Shown here one piece after another: positions 8,513-16,430 of a DNA stretch of 64,000 nucleotides (position 1 is the stretch's first letter; each line of letters starts with the position of its first letter). This stretch comes from Fischerella sp. CENA71 (GTDB taxonomy: Bacteria > Cyanobacteriota > Cyanobacteriia > Cyanobacteriales > Nostocaceae): assembly GCA_024239075.1 (NCBI GenBank), contig JANBVI010000020.1:1-64000 (forward strand), written 5' to 3'. The translations under genes and the position numbers were made by a program. Under the pieces are notes generated by a model. It saw only the letters and a program-made list of their open reading frames with translations. It did no database searches and had not been told where the DNA came from.

Positions 8513-9093
8513 AACCTTACCTCAACAAAGCTATCTTAATTTTTATTGTTACAAACTATTAGAGAAATAGGTATCTGTTAGCAAGAACTTGTAATGTATT
8601 GTCCTCCAGTTCTTGAATATTCTGAATATAGCGCGCTCATAGAGGACTAAAGTCCTCACTACAAACTTATTGCAGGGCGCTAATTCTCCACTTGTTTTTT
8701 CACCAACAAAATCATAAAATTTTAATAGTATTTCCATATACAGAAATTCTACTTTTAATATTATCAACCGCACATTTTCGGTTGGGTGAGTACACGTTAA
8801 GTTATGCAAAAATATATTGCTTAAATCGTTGCAAAGTCTTACAGGCAAAGGACTAGAGACTGAGTACCAAAATACCTAGTCCCTCGCCTAAAAATACTAG
8901 TACCCCTATTCTAAAAATACTAGTACCCCTACCCCCTGACAAATTTTAAATCTTTATAAAATGGGAGATTGGGTACTTGAGTACAACTTTAATTAATCCA
9001 ATAAATTCAATCGTCATTGACTGGACTGTCTGTTGAACAAGTATCTGGTATAAGCAGAAAAATAGCGCACTGCTTTGAATCAGAGCATTACCA
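8513..9093. other. Gene-free stretch with short repeats
   Basis: No convincing gene is seen; a 99-codon minus-strand frame has no recognisable content. The palindrome GAGGACTAAAGTCCTC at 8642-8657, with trailing ACTACAAAC, is one copy of a repeat found four more times in the window. CTAAAAATACTAGTACCCCT occurs twice in tandem at 8888-8907 and 8911-8930 (period 23). The last ~100 bases are presumably the promoter region of the nif accessory cluster; I could not pick out a NifA/CnfR-type or NtcA box with confidence. Confidence 0.5.
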
Positions 9094-9822
9094 ATGCAAC
9101 AGACCTTAAACCGTATTCAGAATTCCAATACTGCCAAAACACCGGATAGTGCAAATGGCGTTTTTTTTGAACTTTTGTGGAGCGATTTTCGCATTATCTT
9201 TGAGCGTGATCCAGCAGCACGAAATTGGTTGGAGGTGCTGTTTTGCTATCCCGGATTCCATGCATTGTGTTTACATCGTCTCGCCCACTGGTTACACCGT
9301 CACCACATAGCTTTTTTTCCCCGGTTGATTTCTCACGTGGGGCGATTGTTGACAGGTATTGAAATTCATCCAGGTGCAGAAATTGGTAAAGGCGTATTTA
9401 TCGATCATGGTATGGGCGTCGTGATTGGCGAAACCGCCATTGTCGGCGACTACAGCTTGATTTATCAAGGTGTCACCTTGGGTGGAACCGGAAAACAAAC
9501 GGGTAAACGTCATCCGACTTTGGGTGAAAACGTTGTTGTGGGAGCAGGTGCAAAGGTTTTGGGGAATATTGACATTGGCGATCGCGTTCGTATTGGTGCA
9601 GGTTCAGTTGTATTACGCGATGTTCCCAATGATTGCACTGTAGTTGGTATTCCTGGACGCAATATTTCCCACAAAAAAAGCGATCGCCTCTCTCCTCTCG
9701 AACATGGCAAACTTCCCGATGTCGAAGCAACCCTTATTCGTTCTTTACAAGAACGTATAGAACAACTCGAACAACAACTGCAAAGTCTGAAAAGTCAAGG
9801 GTCAATAGTCAAGGGTCAATAG
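9094..9822 (+). CDS. nifP: Serine O-acetyltransferase, nif-associated
   Basis: The enzyme transfers acetyl from acetyl-CoA to L-serine, giving O-acetylserine for cysteine synthesis. Beside nif genes this isoform supplies sulfur for Fe-S clusters. The N-terminal helical domain ([20 protein letters not shown]) is followed by a left-handed beta-helix of hexapeptide repeats (about residues 85-190: [56 protein letters not shown]). [10 protein letters not shown] contains the catalytic His/Asp region. The last residues form a coiled coil, and the extreme C-terminus (SQGSIVKGQ) is translated from a 14-base tandem repeat that runs on past the stop codon. The symbol could equally be cysE; nifP is chosen from its place upstream of nifV-nifZ-nifT. 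Confidence 0.92.
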   Translation: MQQTLNRIQNSNTAKTPDSANGVFFELLWSDFRIIFERDPAARNWLEVLFCYPGFHALCLHRLAHWLHRHHIAFFPRLISHVGRLLTGIEIHPGAEIGKGVFIDHGMGVVIGETAIVGDYSLIYQGVTLGGTGKQTGKRHPTLGENVVVGAGAKVLGNIDIGDRVRIGAGSVVLRDVPNDCTVVGIPGRNISHKKSDRLSPLEHGKLPDVEATLIRSLQERIEQLEQQLQSLKSQGSIVKGQ

Positions 9823-9880
9823 TCAAGGGTCAATAGTCAAGGGTCAATAGTCAAGGGTCAATAGTCATTTGTCAAGGGTC
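9794..9880. repeat. 14-base tandem repeat spanning a stop codon
   Basis: The unit GTCAAGGGTCAATA is repeated five times from 9794 to 9863 and then decays into GTCATTTGTCAAGGGTCATTGG. It is a double heptamer of the short tandem repeat type. The array contains the C-terminal codons and the TAG stop (9820-9822) of the acetyltransferase gene. Because 14 is not a multiple of 3, changes in copy number would shift the reading frame of anything beyond it. Confidence 0.9.
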
Positions 9881-9938
9881 ATTGGTTATTAATTAATACC
9901 AACAAGTAACAACTAAGCACTAACTACTAACTAAATAA

Positions 9939-10190
9939 ATGTTACCACCTTACACTTCTAATACTTTAGGTGATCACTATTGTATTGTGCAGATTCCTTT
10001 AAGCGATCGCTGGCAAGTTTATCACCGCCTGCAAGAGTTGATGATTCCCTGTTTGTGTGATTCTGATGGTTCTTTACGAGTACAGGTAGATAATTTTCTC
10101 ACAGTAATTCTTGTTCACAGTATCGTGAAACAGTTTTCGGTTTCTCGCCAAGAATTAATCGATTGGCTAGAACGATGTTGGCAGATGTGA
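9939..10190 (+). CDS. Conserved small protein of the nif accessory cluster
   Basis: This is an 83-residue soluble protein with no recognised domain. It is a compact alpha/beta-looking sequence (HYCIVQIPLSDRWQVYHRL, then FLTVILVHSIVKQF and a C-terminal helix RQELIDWLERCWQM). A small conserved protein occupies the same place between the serine acetyltransferase and nifV in other heterocystous cyanobacteria. It is co-directional with its neighbours and probably co-expressed with them. Function unknown. Confidence 0.75.
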   Translation: MLPPYTSNTLGDHYCIVQIPLSDRWQVYHRLQELMIPCLCDSDGSLRVQVDNFLTVILVHSIVKQFSVSRQELIDWLERCWQM

Positions 10191-10305
10191 TTATTTTATC
10201 TACACAATTATTTGGGGTAATTTTCGAGAGTTAATTTTTCAGACTAGTATTCTTGGGGGCAGGATTTTTCAACAGAACAACACTGAGGTTAAAGTTAAAT
10301 TTTCT

Positions 10306-10506
10306 ATGATAGCCAACTGTCAAACTGAGATCAGATTTATCAATTTTTTGCAGAATGAGCTTGAACTGTCAAGTGGAGATATCGCTGTAGCTCTGCGAAA
10401 ACGTGAATTAGAAAATGGGCCATTACCAATGCTGCTGTGGCAGTATGGCTTAGTTGATATAGAACAACTTGAGCGAATTTTTGATTGGTTAGAAAAACAA
10501 GCTTAA
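10306..10506 (+). CDS. DUF2949 family protein
   Basis: This 66-residue protein has the pattern of DUF2949, a small cyanobacterial family: FINFLQNELELS, then IAVALRK, GPLPMLLWQYGLVDIEQL and a final helix FDWLEKQA. It is probably an all-helical cytosolic protein. It is in line with the acetyltransferase, the 83-residue gene and nifV, suggesting nitrogen-fixation-related expression. The function of the family is unknown. Confidence 0.75.
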   Translation: MIANCQTEIRFINFLQNELELSSGDIAVALRKRELENGPLPMLLWQYGLVDIEQLERIFDWLEKQA

Positions 10507-10657
10507 TCAAATTAAAAATCAAAATATCAGTACATTCGAGAGATTTACTTATCTATCTTCTAGCACAGGTTATTTAAAAAATAACGATTCCGAATTTAAA
10601 AGCAAAAATATTCTTTGATATTTGAACATTCATATTTTTACTACTGAGGTAAACATC

Positions 10658-10822
10658 ATGCTTTCTACATTAATTGCTGGATTAAGTTTGTTAATTATAT
10701 CAGCATTGGCAGAGAATTTCATGGGTTATATGCTATTCAATAAAATTCCTAATCATCCTGAAGACAAAATGCTGAAATCAGTCAACAGCGAACAGTTATT
10801 AAAAAGAGCAACTGATAACTGA
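10658..10822 (+). CDS. Small single-pass membrane protein
   Basis: This is a 54-residue protein from ATG 10658, preceded by GAGGTAAACATC as ribosome binding site. A longer TTG start at 10622 is less likely. An N-terminal hydrophobic helix (LSTLIAGLSLLIISALA) is followed by a charged tail (NHPEDKMLKSVNSEQLLKRA). It has no recognised family. Its position in the nif accessory run may be meaningful. Confidence 0.45.
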   Translation: MLSTLIAGLSLLIISALAENFMGYMLFNKIPNHPEDKMLKSVNSEQLLKRATDN

Positions 10823-10864
10823 TAACTGTTAATTTATACCAATTCCTGGTTTGATGTCATACAG

Positions 10865-11030
10865 AATTCAAGTTATTACTTGAGTCAGAATGAAGATTAA
10901 GGATGAAGGCTAAAGGATGAATGATTAAGTATGAGGGATAAAGACTAAAGACTGAAGCTTGAATGATGAAAAAATTTTAGATTTCACATTTAATACTTCA
11001 CACTTCATCCTTCATACTACCCCGTAGGTA
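10865..11030. repeat. Degenerate heptamer repeats upstream of nifV
   Basis: The stretch is built from loosely repeated units such as AGGATGA, AGACTAA and GATTAAG on one side (about 10886-10970) and the complementary CTTCACACTTCATCCTTCATA on the other (about 10997-11018), so it can fold back on itself. No gene is present. It separates nifV from the small membrane protein gene. Confidence 0.5.
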
Positions 11031-11075
11031 GTCGTCTCAATGGCGTCTACAAACTTCATTAGAGGTATTTATGTA

Positions 11076-12209
11076 ATGAATAAAGTTCTTATTAATGACA
11101 CAACTCTGCGTGACGGCGAACAGGCGGCGGGTGTTGCTTTTAACTTACAAGAAAAAGTAGCGATCGCCAAATTTTTGGATGCTATCGGCGTTCACGAAAT
11201 CGAAGTCGGGATTCCGGCGATGGGTGAGTCAGAAAAGCAAGCGATCGCAGCAATTGGTGACTTGGGATTGTCGGCTAAATTATTAGGTTGGAATCGAGCT
11301 GTGATTTCAGACATTCAGGCGTCTATGTCCTGTGGTTTGACAAGAATGCACATTTCCATTCCGATCTCTGGAATCCAAATAGCTACCAAATTTCACGGTC
11401 AGTGGCGCGTAACTCTGCAACAGCTTAAAGATAGTATCAGCTTTGCTGTCGATCAAGGTCTTTGGGTTGCAGTTGGAGGAGAAGATTCTTCCCGTGCGGA
11501 TGAAAACTTTCTCTTTGATGTTGCTCATTACGCCCAAGAATGGGGTGCATCGCGGTTTCGCTTCTGCGATACAGTTGGAATTCTCGACTCCTTCAGCACC
11601 TACACAAAAGTGAATCGGCTAGTTGGCGCTTTGATGATTCCTGTGGAAATTCACACCCACAATGATTTCGGTTTAGCGACTGCAAACGCACTTGCGGGTA
11701 TCAAAGCTGGAGCCTCATCAGTAAATACCACAGTCAATGGCTTGGGCGAAAGAGCCGGTAACGCAGCTTTAGAAGAAGTTGTTATGGCTCTCAAACGCAT
11801 TCATGGTATAGATGTTGGCATTGATACACCACGTTTATTAGAACTATCTCGACTTGTAGCAGCAGCATCTGGTTCCAGTGTCCCACCTTGGAAAGCAATT
11901 GTGGGTGAAAATACCTTCGCTCACGAATCTGGAATTCATGCTCACGGTGTACTGCAAAATCCCACCACCTACGAACCATTTGCACCCGAAGAAGTGGGTT
12001 GGGAACGGCGTTTAGTTGTAGGTAAACATTCTGGTAGACATTTATTATCTAATTTACTAGAGCAACACGGCATTATTCTCAACACAGAAGAAACTCAATC
12101 TGTATTAGATGCAGTTAGACAACTATCTATTCAGAAAAAACGCAGTCTCACCACCCAAGAACTTTTAAATTTAGTTTACGAACAGAGGGTTTCTCATGCA
12201 ATCAGATGA
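11076..12209 (+). CDS. nifV: Homocitrate synthase
   Basis: NifV condenses acetyl-CoA with 2-oxoglutarate to homocitrate, the organic ligand of the nitrogenase FeMo cofactor. The protein has 377 residues from ATG 11076 (389 from ATG 11040). The later start is preferred because AGAGG lies 8 bases upstream and the protein then begins [20 protein letters not shown], the usual N-terminus. TTLRDGEQ carries the substrate arginine and metal aspartate; [19 protein letters not shown] provides the metal histidines; [18 protein letters not shown] is the second family signature; [11 protein letters not shown] begins the C-terminal part. Its stop overlaps nifZ by 14 bases, so the two are translationally coupled. 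Confidence 0.96.
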   Translation: MNKVLINDTTLRDGEQAAGVAFNLQEKVAIAKFLDAIGVHEIEVGIPAMGESEKQAIAAIGDLGLSAKLLGWNRAVISDIQASMSCGLTRMHISIPISGIQIATKFHGQWRVTLQQLKDSISFAVDQGLWVAVGGEDSSRADENFLFDVAHYAQEWGASRFRFCDTVGILDSFSTYTKVNRLVGALMIPVEIHTHNDFGLATANALAGIKAGASSVNTTVNGLGERAGNAALEEVVMALKRIHGIDVGIDTPRLLELSRLVAAASGSSVPPWKAIVGENTFAHESGIHAHGVLQNPTTYEPFAPEEVGWERRLVVGKHSGRHLLSNLLEQHGIILNTEETQSVLDAVRQLSIQKKRSLTTQELLNLVYEQRVSHAIR

Positions 12210-12474
12210 TGAAGTTGAACTATACGATCCGCCAGCTTTTAACATCGGTGATAAAGTCCGGCTCCGCAAACAAATTAAAAACGATGGCACTTTCCCTGGT
12301 CAAGAAATTGGAACAATTCTTGGTAAAAAAGGAGATATTGGTTACGTCGTTAGTATAGGCTCATTTTTACAAAGATCCTATATTTATGCTGTACATTTCC
12401 TGGAAACAGGATTTATTGTTGGGTGTCGGAAAAAAGAACTAGAACTAGTTGAAAAATCTAAAGACTTAGAATAG
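12196..12474 (+). CDS. nifZ: Nitrogenase accessory protein NifZ
   Basis: The 92-residue NifZ helps assemble the P-clusters of the MoFe protein. The motif PPAFNIGDKVRLRKQIKNDG followed by GTFPGQEIGTILGKKGDIGYV and the end GCRKKELELV is diagnostic of the family. The small SH3-like barrel sequence is complete. The gene overlaps the end of nifV by 14 bases and is followed 12 bases later by nifT, so the three form one unit. Confidence 0.95.
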   Translation: MQSDDEVELYDPPAFNIGDKVRLRKQIKNDGTFPGQEIGTILGKKGDIGYVVSIGSFLQRSYIYAVHFLETGFIVGCRKKELELVEKSKDLE

Positions 12475-12486
12475 GAAAGTAAATTT

Positions 12487-12690
12487 ATGAAAGTAATGCT
12501 ACGGAGAAATAACGCTGGTACTTTAGTTGTGTATGTTGCCAAAAAAGACCTCGAAGAAGAAGTTGTCAAAGAAACAGAAAGCTCTGAAGGTAAAATTTTC
12601 ACCTTGGCAAATGGCTGGGAATTAGAGTTTGCTAACCTACCCGAACCATTAGTTTTACCTCAAACCTTTGAGGCTAGACGTCTCGCATAA
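12487..12690 (+). CDS. nifT: NifT/FixU protein
   Basis: This 67-residue protein starts MKVMLRRNNAGTLVVYVAKK and ends TLANGWELEFANLPEPL, the fixed pattern of NifT/FixU. Its role in nitrogenase maturation is still unclear. It follows nifZ by 12 bases, the standard nifV-nifZ-nifT order of heterocystous cyanobacteria. Confidence 0.94.
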   Translation: MKVMLRRNNAGTLVVYVAKKDLEEEVVKETESSEGKIFTLANGWELEFANLPEPLVLPQTFEARRLA

Positions 12691-12789
12691 AAATTTCTAA
12701 ATACTTGTTAGTTGTTTGTTATCTGGAAATATTAATTGTCATCTACCAACAACTAACCCTCATCTAGCAACAACCAACAAAATTTTAAA

Positions 12790-13326
12790 ATGGGCGGCAA
12801 ATACTTGACATTATCAGAATTTAATTTAGAAGGACAATTCCTTGGTTTTGTCGGTAACTCATCAGCAAATTCTAAATATTTACGTTTAGCGATCGCATCT
12901 GGAGAAGTAAAACTAAAACTTCCAAAACAACTGCGTGCATATCTAGGTGGAAACTTGCAACCAGGCGAACTTTTGCGCGTATTTGGTTTGAGCAAGTTAA
13001 ACACCCACAATGATAAAATCAAATTTAAAGTTTATGGCGTCAAGCCATTAGGCGTTTGTCCCAACCAAAAAAATCCTCAACAAGCTAAAGCCAAAATTTT
13101 AGTCTGCCAAAAATCTGGTTGTCGTAAACGGGGTGGCAAAGGTTTATTGTCAGAATTAGAAAAGATTTTATGTGAACGCGGATTGCAAGATAAAGTGACT
13201 ATTGAGCAAACAGGCTGTTTAAAATGTTGTAGTAGTGCGCCTAACTGTATTGTGCAACTTGGCCATAAAGAATTTAAAAAAGTGCATCCCGAAGCGATCG
13301 CATCTTTGTTAGAAGATCATTTATAG
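12790..13326 (+). CDS. (2Fe-2S) ferredoxin domain-containing protein
   Basis: The protein has 178 residues. The N-terminal ~85 residues form a small beta-rich domain of unknown role (FLGFVGNSSANSKYLRLAIASG). The C-terminal part is a thioredoxin-like [2Fe-2S] ferredoxin: ILVCQKSGCRKRGGKGLLSEL followed by TGCLKCCSSAPNCIVQL. The cysteines of C-x4-C and the later C-x3-C spacing fit cluster ligands as in NuoE/HoxE-type proteins. It comes directly after nifT on the same strand, suggesting electron transfer or Fe-S handling linked to nitrogen fixation, though the family also occurs away from nif genes. Confidence 0.85.
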   Translation: MGGKYLTLSEFNLEGQFLGFVGNSSANSKYLRLAIASGEVKLKLPKQLRAYLGGNLQPGELLRVFGLSKLNTHNDKIKFKVYGVKPLGVCPNQKNPQQAKAKILVCQKSGCRKRGGKGLLSELEKILCERGLQDKVTIEQTGCLKCCSSAPNCIVQLGHKEFKKVHPEAIASLLEDHL

Positions 13327-13367
13327 CATTTGTGAACTATTCGTGAACAATAAGATCCCTGACTTCT

Positions 13368-13480
13368 CAATACGGTTCGGTTAAGAATTTTTCGTCATGC
13401 TTTGGGATGTAGAGACGTGCCATGGCACGTCTCTGGTGGGTTTAGATGTCTCATCGATTTGTCTTATCCGAACCGTATTG
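13368..13480. mobile_element. MITE-like element, copy 1
   Basis: CAATACGGTTCGG (13368-13380) and CCGAACCGTATTG (13468-13480) are perfect 13-base terminal inverted repeats around a 113-base non-coding element. In its centre lies a perfect 24-base palindrome (AGAGACGTGCCATGGCACGT continuing to 13434; 13411-13434). Terminal repeats of this kind are shared with full-size cyanobacterial insertion sequences, so it may be moved in trans. Confidence 0.7.
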
Positions 13481-13492
13481 CCCCAATATTTC

Positions 13493-13595
13493 TCGGTTAA
13501 GGATTTTTCGTCATGCTTTGGGATGTAGAGACGTGCCATGGCGCGTCTCTGGTGGGTTTAAATGTCAATCGATTTGTCTTATCCGAGCAGTATTG
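13493..13595. mobile_element. MITE-like element, copy 2 (tandem, partly decayed)
   Basis: This is a second copy of the preceding element, offset by 116 bases and nearly identical from TCGGTTAA to TTGTCTTATCCGA. It includes the central palindrome at 13527-13550, with one change in the right arm (GCGCGTCTCT). The left terminal repeat is eroded and the right end reads GAGCAGTATTG. A tandem duplication or a second insertion beside the first would explain it. Confidence 0.65.
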
Positions 13596-13740
13596 CGTAT
13601 TGCCTGACTTCTTATAGACACCCGGAGCGTAGAAGTCGGGGATCTAGCTGTGTGCAATTTTCAGAGCATCACAAATTTTAGATTTCAAGCTTAAAGTTTC
13701 TGGTTTCAAGCTCGAAGTTTCTCACTAGTCTTGCTAAAAC

Positions 13741-13992
13741 TGTTTCGCGCAGCCTGTAGCAACTTCCGTCTTCTTTGCAGCAACATCCGCCTTCACGTTT
13801 GCGTGTTTCGCGCAGCCTGTAGCAACTTCCGTCTTCTTTGCAGCAACATCCGCTTTCACGTTTGCGTGTTTCGCGCAGCCTGTAGCAACTTCCGTCTTCT
13901 TTGCAGCAACATCCGCCTTCACGTTTGCGTGTTTTGCGCAGCCTGTAGCAACTTCCATCTTCTTTGCAGCAAAATCCGCCTTCACGCTTACG
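13741..13992. repeat. Four-copy 63-base tandem repeat
   Basis: A 63-base unit beginning TGTTTCGCGCAGCCTGTAGC starts at 13741, 13804, 13867 and 13930. Units 1-3 are almost identical and unit 4 has several changes. Since 63 is divisible by 3, the array is open on both strands: plus 13731-14075 and minus 14069-13734. On the minus strand it would encode repeats of KADVAAKKTEVATGCAKHANV. Neither frame has a convincing start (the minus one begins with TTG), so it is recorded as a repeat and not as a gene. Confidence 0.85.
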
Positions 13993-14271
13993 TTATGGAC
14001 AACTCCAAGGGCGATCGCAAGCTTCAGTTCAAACCCACCTGCGATTTCAATCCCAGTCTCATAGTTCAAGTCTAGTTAAAGCAGACTACTTGATTTATTT
14101 GAGTCGTCCTTAGACGACTTGTGCTATTAGCCAAGGGTTTTAACCCTTAGCGGTATATTTTAAATCAATTTGCTTATATAAATTTTTTGAGAAGTTAGTA
14201 GGCTGGCTCAGACTAAAAAGATGAGTATTTGTTAAACTTAAGTCGCTCGTTCCAGGAGTAGTTTCAGCACG

Positions 14272-15111
14272 ATGCACTGGTTATTATCTGGCCCTTTAAG
14301 TGTAGAAAAATTAGTAGTTAACATAACAGATTTGCCAGCATCATTACAAGGTACGAAGCTGGTGCAGATGTCAGACTTACATTATGATGGTCTGCGACTG
14401 TCGGAAAAAATGTTAGAACAAGCGATCGTCACAAGTAATGAAGCAGAACCGGATTTAGTTGTACTAACTGGTGATTATGTTACTGATGATCCAACTCCTA
14501 TTCACCAACTGGTATTGCGACTCAAAAACTTACAAAGTCGCCTTGGAACTTATGCTGTACTCGGCAATCATGATATACGCTATTATCGTTCTCGCGATTC
14601 CAAAGCAGAAATCATCAATGCATTCACAAACATCGGAATCAAAGTCCTTTGGAACGAAATCGCTTATCCTTTGGGAGAAGAACTACCTTTAGTTGGACTT
14701 GCTGAGTTTTGGTCACGGGAGTTTAATCCTGCATCTGTGATGAACCAATTAGATCCCACAAAACCTTGTATTGTTTTATCACACAATCCCGATACTGCTG
14801 AATTTCTGCAAAAATGGCGAGTAGATTTACAGCTATCTGGTCATACTCATGGCGGTCAAATTGTAGTTCCAGGTCTTGGGCCGATAGTAATTTACTATAA
14901 AAAACTTGTTTACAAAACCCCCTCAAAAATAAAGCGATGGATTCCACTTTTGCGAGGTAACTCTGTGAAAGTGATGCGACATTGGGAATGGGCAAAAGGA
15001 TTTCACAAAGTGGAAAATAATCAGTTATACGTCAACCGTGGTTTAGGAACTTATCCACCAGGACGTTTATTTTGTCCACCAGAAGTGACTGTTATTACTT
15101 TACAAAATTAG
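14272..15111 (+). CDS. Calcineurin-like metallophosphoesterase
   Basis: The protein has 279 residues. The five metallophosphoesterase motifs are present in order: QMSDLHYDG, VVLTGDYV, VLGNHDIRYY, VLSHNPD and LSGHTHGGQIVVPG. Together they ligate a dinuclear metal centre. The overall arrangement is that of the YkuE/YaeI subgroup, whose members hydrolyse phosphodiesters or phospholipid headgroups near the membrane. No full transmembrane anchor is present at the N-terminus, unlike many homologues, so the annotated ATG at 14272 may give a slightly short form. The substrate is unknown. Confidence 0.88.
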   Translation: MHWLLSGPLSVEKLVVNITDLPASLQGTKLVQMSDLHYDGLRLSEKMLEQAIVTSNEAEPDLVVLTGDYVTDDPTPIHQLVLRLKNLQSRLGTYAVLGNHDIRYYRSRDSKAEIINAFTNIGIKVLWNEIAYPLGEELPLVGLAEFWSREFNPASVMNQLDPTKPCIVLSHNPDTAEFLQKWRVDLQLSGHTHGGQIVVPGLGPIVIYYKKLVYKTPSKIKRWIPLLRGNSVKVMRHWEWAKGFHKVENNQLYVNRGLGTYPPGRLFCPPEVTVITLQN

Positions 15112-15247
15112 AACTTACCCAAAAAACCTCTCAAACTCTTATTTCTCCGTGTACTCTGCGTCCTGGTGCGGTTTGTTTTTCCGTTACCTGTGCGTCAGTC
15201 CTGAAAATAATACCAATTTCCTTTAAAAGTGAAAAATATTTTTTTGG

Positions 15248-15271
15248 AGAGACGTGCCATGGCACGTCTCT
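15248..15271. repeat. 24-base perfect palindrome
   Basis: AGAGACGTGCCATGGCACGT, continuing to CTCT at 15271, is identical to the palindrome in the centre of the MITE-like element at 13411-13434. It occurs here without the CAATACGGTTCGG ends, so the palindrome appears to travel or persist independently. Confidence 0.8.
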
Positions 15272-15383
15272 ACATTATTTATGTGTATCGCGATTAACGT
15301 GAAATGGTATAAGGGAACAGGCAATAGAGAACTCTTAACAGAGGGTTAACAGTTCCCTCTGAGAAAACTTAGATTAACCAATA

Positions 15384-15436
15384 ATAAACTACCGCCAGTT
15401 ATGACCGAACAACGTCATTAACCAGCGGTAGTTTAT
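15384..15436. repeat. Long near-perfect hairpin
   Basis: ATAAACTACCGCCAGTTA-TGAC (15384-15405) pairs with GTCATTAACCAGCGGTAGTT, running on to 15436. The stem is about 22 base pairs with an inner mismatch and one bulged base around an 8-base loop. It lies far from either flanking gene end and has no T-run, so it is not a typical terminator. It may be a palindromic element or a structured RNA. Confidence 0.75.
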
Positions 15437-15922
15437 CAATATCCTTAATAAATTTATACGAGTCGAGATTCAGATCAAAATAACTCAAATAAAGTGGACA
15501 AAGCTCGCAACTACAGACTCTTCCGTCTAAAGCATCCTTAATCAATTCCAGCTAGGCAGGCATTCTTGGCTGTGCGTTCAAAAACCTCCAAAACAACTAA
15601 ATGAACTCAAGGCGAAAACACATTCAAAGGATGCAATAACTGAGGATTTGTTGCGATTAGACTAGAGGCGGCGGCACAAGCTCTAATCTAAGAAGCTGTG
15701 GTTGAACTTTTTAACTGCTCTGTGCCTACTTTTTAAATTAGCATTACTTTTTTTAGCAAAGACTGTTTTTTACCAAATTTGACTCGGAGTAATTTTTCGC
15801 AATAATTGACTACAGATTTTGATATTATCTATAGTGTTTACTTAAATTTTCCCTTTAGAGGAGAGTGATCCCCGCATCTTTCCTTCTCTTCATCACCATG
15901 TCAAACCCTAGCTATTAGAAAA

Positions 15923-15979
15923 GTTCGTAGTAAGGACTTTAGTCTTTATTGTTTAAGCACTAAAGTCCTTACTACAAAC
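15923..15979. repeat. Dispersed AGGACTTTAGTCCT repeat, extended copy
   Basis: GTTCGTAGTAAGGACTTTAGT (21 bases, 15923-15943) is mirrored by ACTAAAGTCCTTACTACAAAC (15959-15979). This is a larger version of the repeat also found at 8642, 50725, 53935 and 59154. It sits just downstream of the truncated SnoaL-like gene, where it could form a terminator-like hairpin. Confidence 0.8.
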
Positions 15980-16002
15980 CCTGAATTCAAACTTGATGAT
16001 TC

Positions 16003-16430
16003 TTATTGTGGAGAGGCAAGGTTTAGGAATGTAATAAGTTTAAGCGTACGACGGCTAATTTTCCAGCACCCGTTTTGGCGAACAACTTCGTCTTCATAAG
16101 TGCCATTAGCAACATCAATACTCGTCTCAGAACGCTTGTGGGTTGTATGAAGGTAAGAAGACATAGTTGCATTATTACCTTGTACTTGAATATTGACAGT
16201 GCCAATCAGGTGTTGCGTCGCCATATAACCGTTCCCTTGAAATACTGAATAAACAAAATCAGCCCAAGGATCTGTTCCAATACGTGTCTTGCTATTCCCA
16301 TTCGGAAAGATAGCGATGATCTCTGCATTTTCTGTAAAACAATTGCGATAAATATCTTTACCTTGCTGGATTTTTCCCCTACCAATCGCATCGGTTCCCA
16401 GTGCATAGCAAAAGGTAAGACAGACAAACT
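16003..16430 (-). pseudogene. SnoaL-like (NTF2-fold) protein, 5'-truncated
   Basis: The frame is open from just after a TAG near 16431 to the stop at 16003 but has no usable start codon for the first ~65 codons. Read through, it gives ALGTDAIGRGKIQQGKDIYR, then FTENAEIIAIFPNG, GTDPWADFVYSVFQGNGYMA and QHLIGTVNIQVQ, a recognisable SnoaL-like domain with the C-terminal WKISRRTLKL. The usual first ~20 residues are missing and the sequence upstream of the TAG shows no homology, so it is a truncated gene. Annotation tools would pick only the last 73 codons from ATG 16224. Homologues are small dehydratase/isomerase-like proteins of varied function. Confidence 0.7.

Larger units (their letters stand above)
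15112..16002. other. Gene-free stretch rich in inverted repeats
   Basis: No gene is supported. The stretch holds three separate inverted-repeat structures (15248-15271, 15384-15436, 15923-15979), each listed on its own. ATACCAATTTC near 15211 and GAAATGGTAT near 15301 also form loose ends around the first palindrome, suggesting another small non-autonomous element. The remainder is AT-rich. Confidence 0.55.

Noticed and set aside
8549-8848. 99-codon minus-strand frame
   Set aside because: No family resemblance, covers a dispersed palindrome and lacks a ribosome binding site.
13741-13992. Regular repeats that might be a CRISPR array
   Set aside because: The 63-base units are contiguous with no unique spacers and no cas genes are near.
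15072-15302. 76-codon frame overlapping the metallophosphoesterase end
   Set aside because: It begins inside another gene and runs through a palindrome; out-of-frame shadow.
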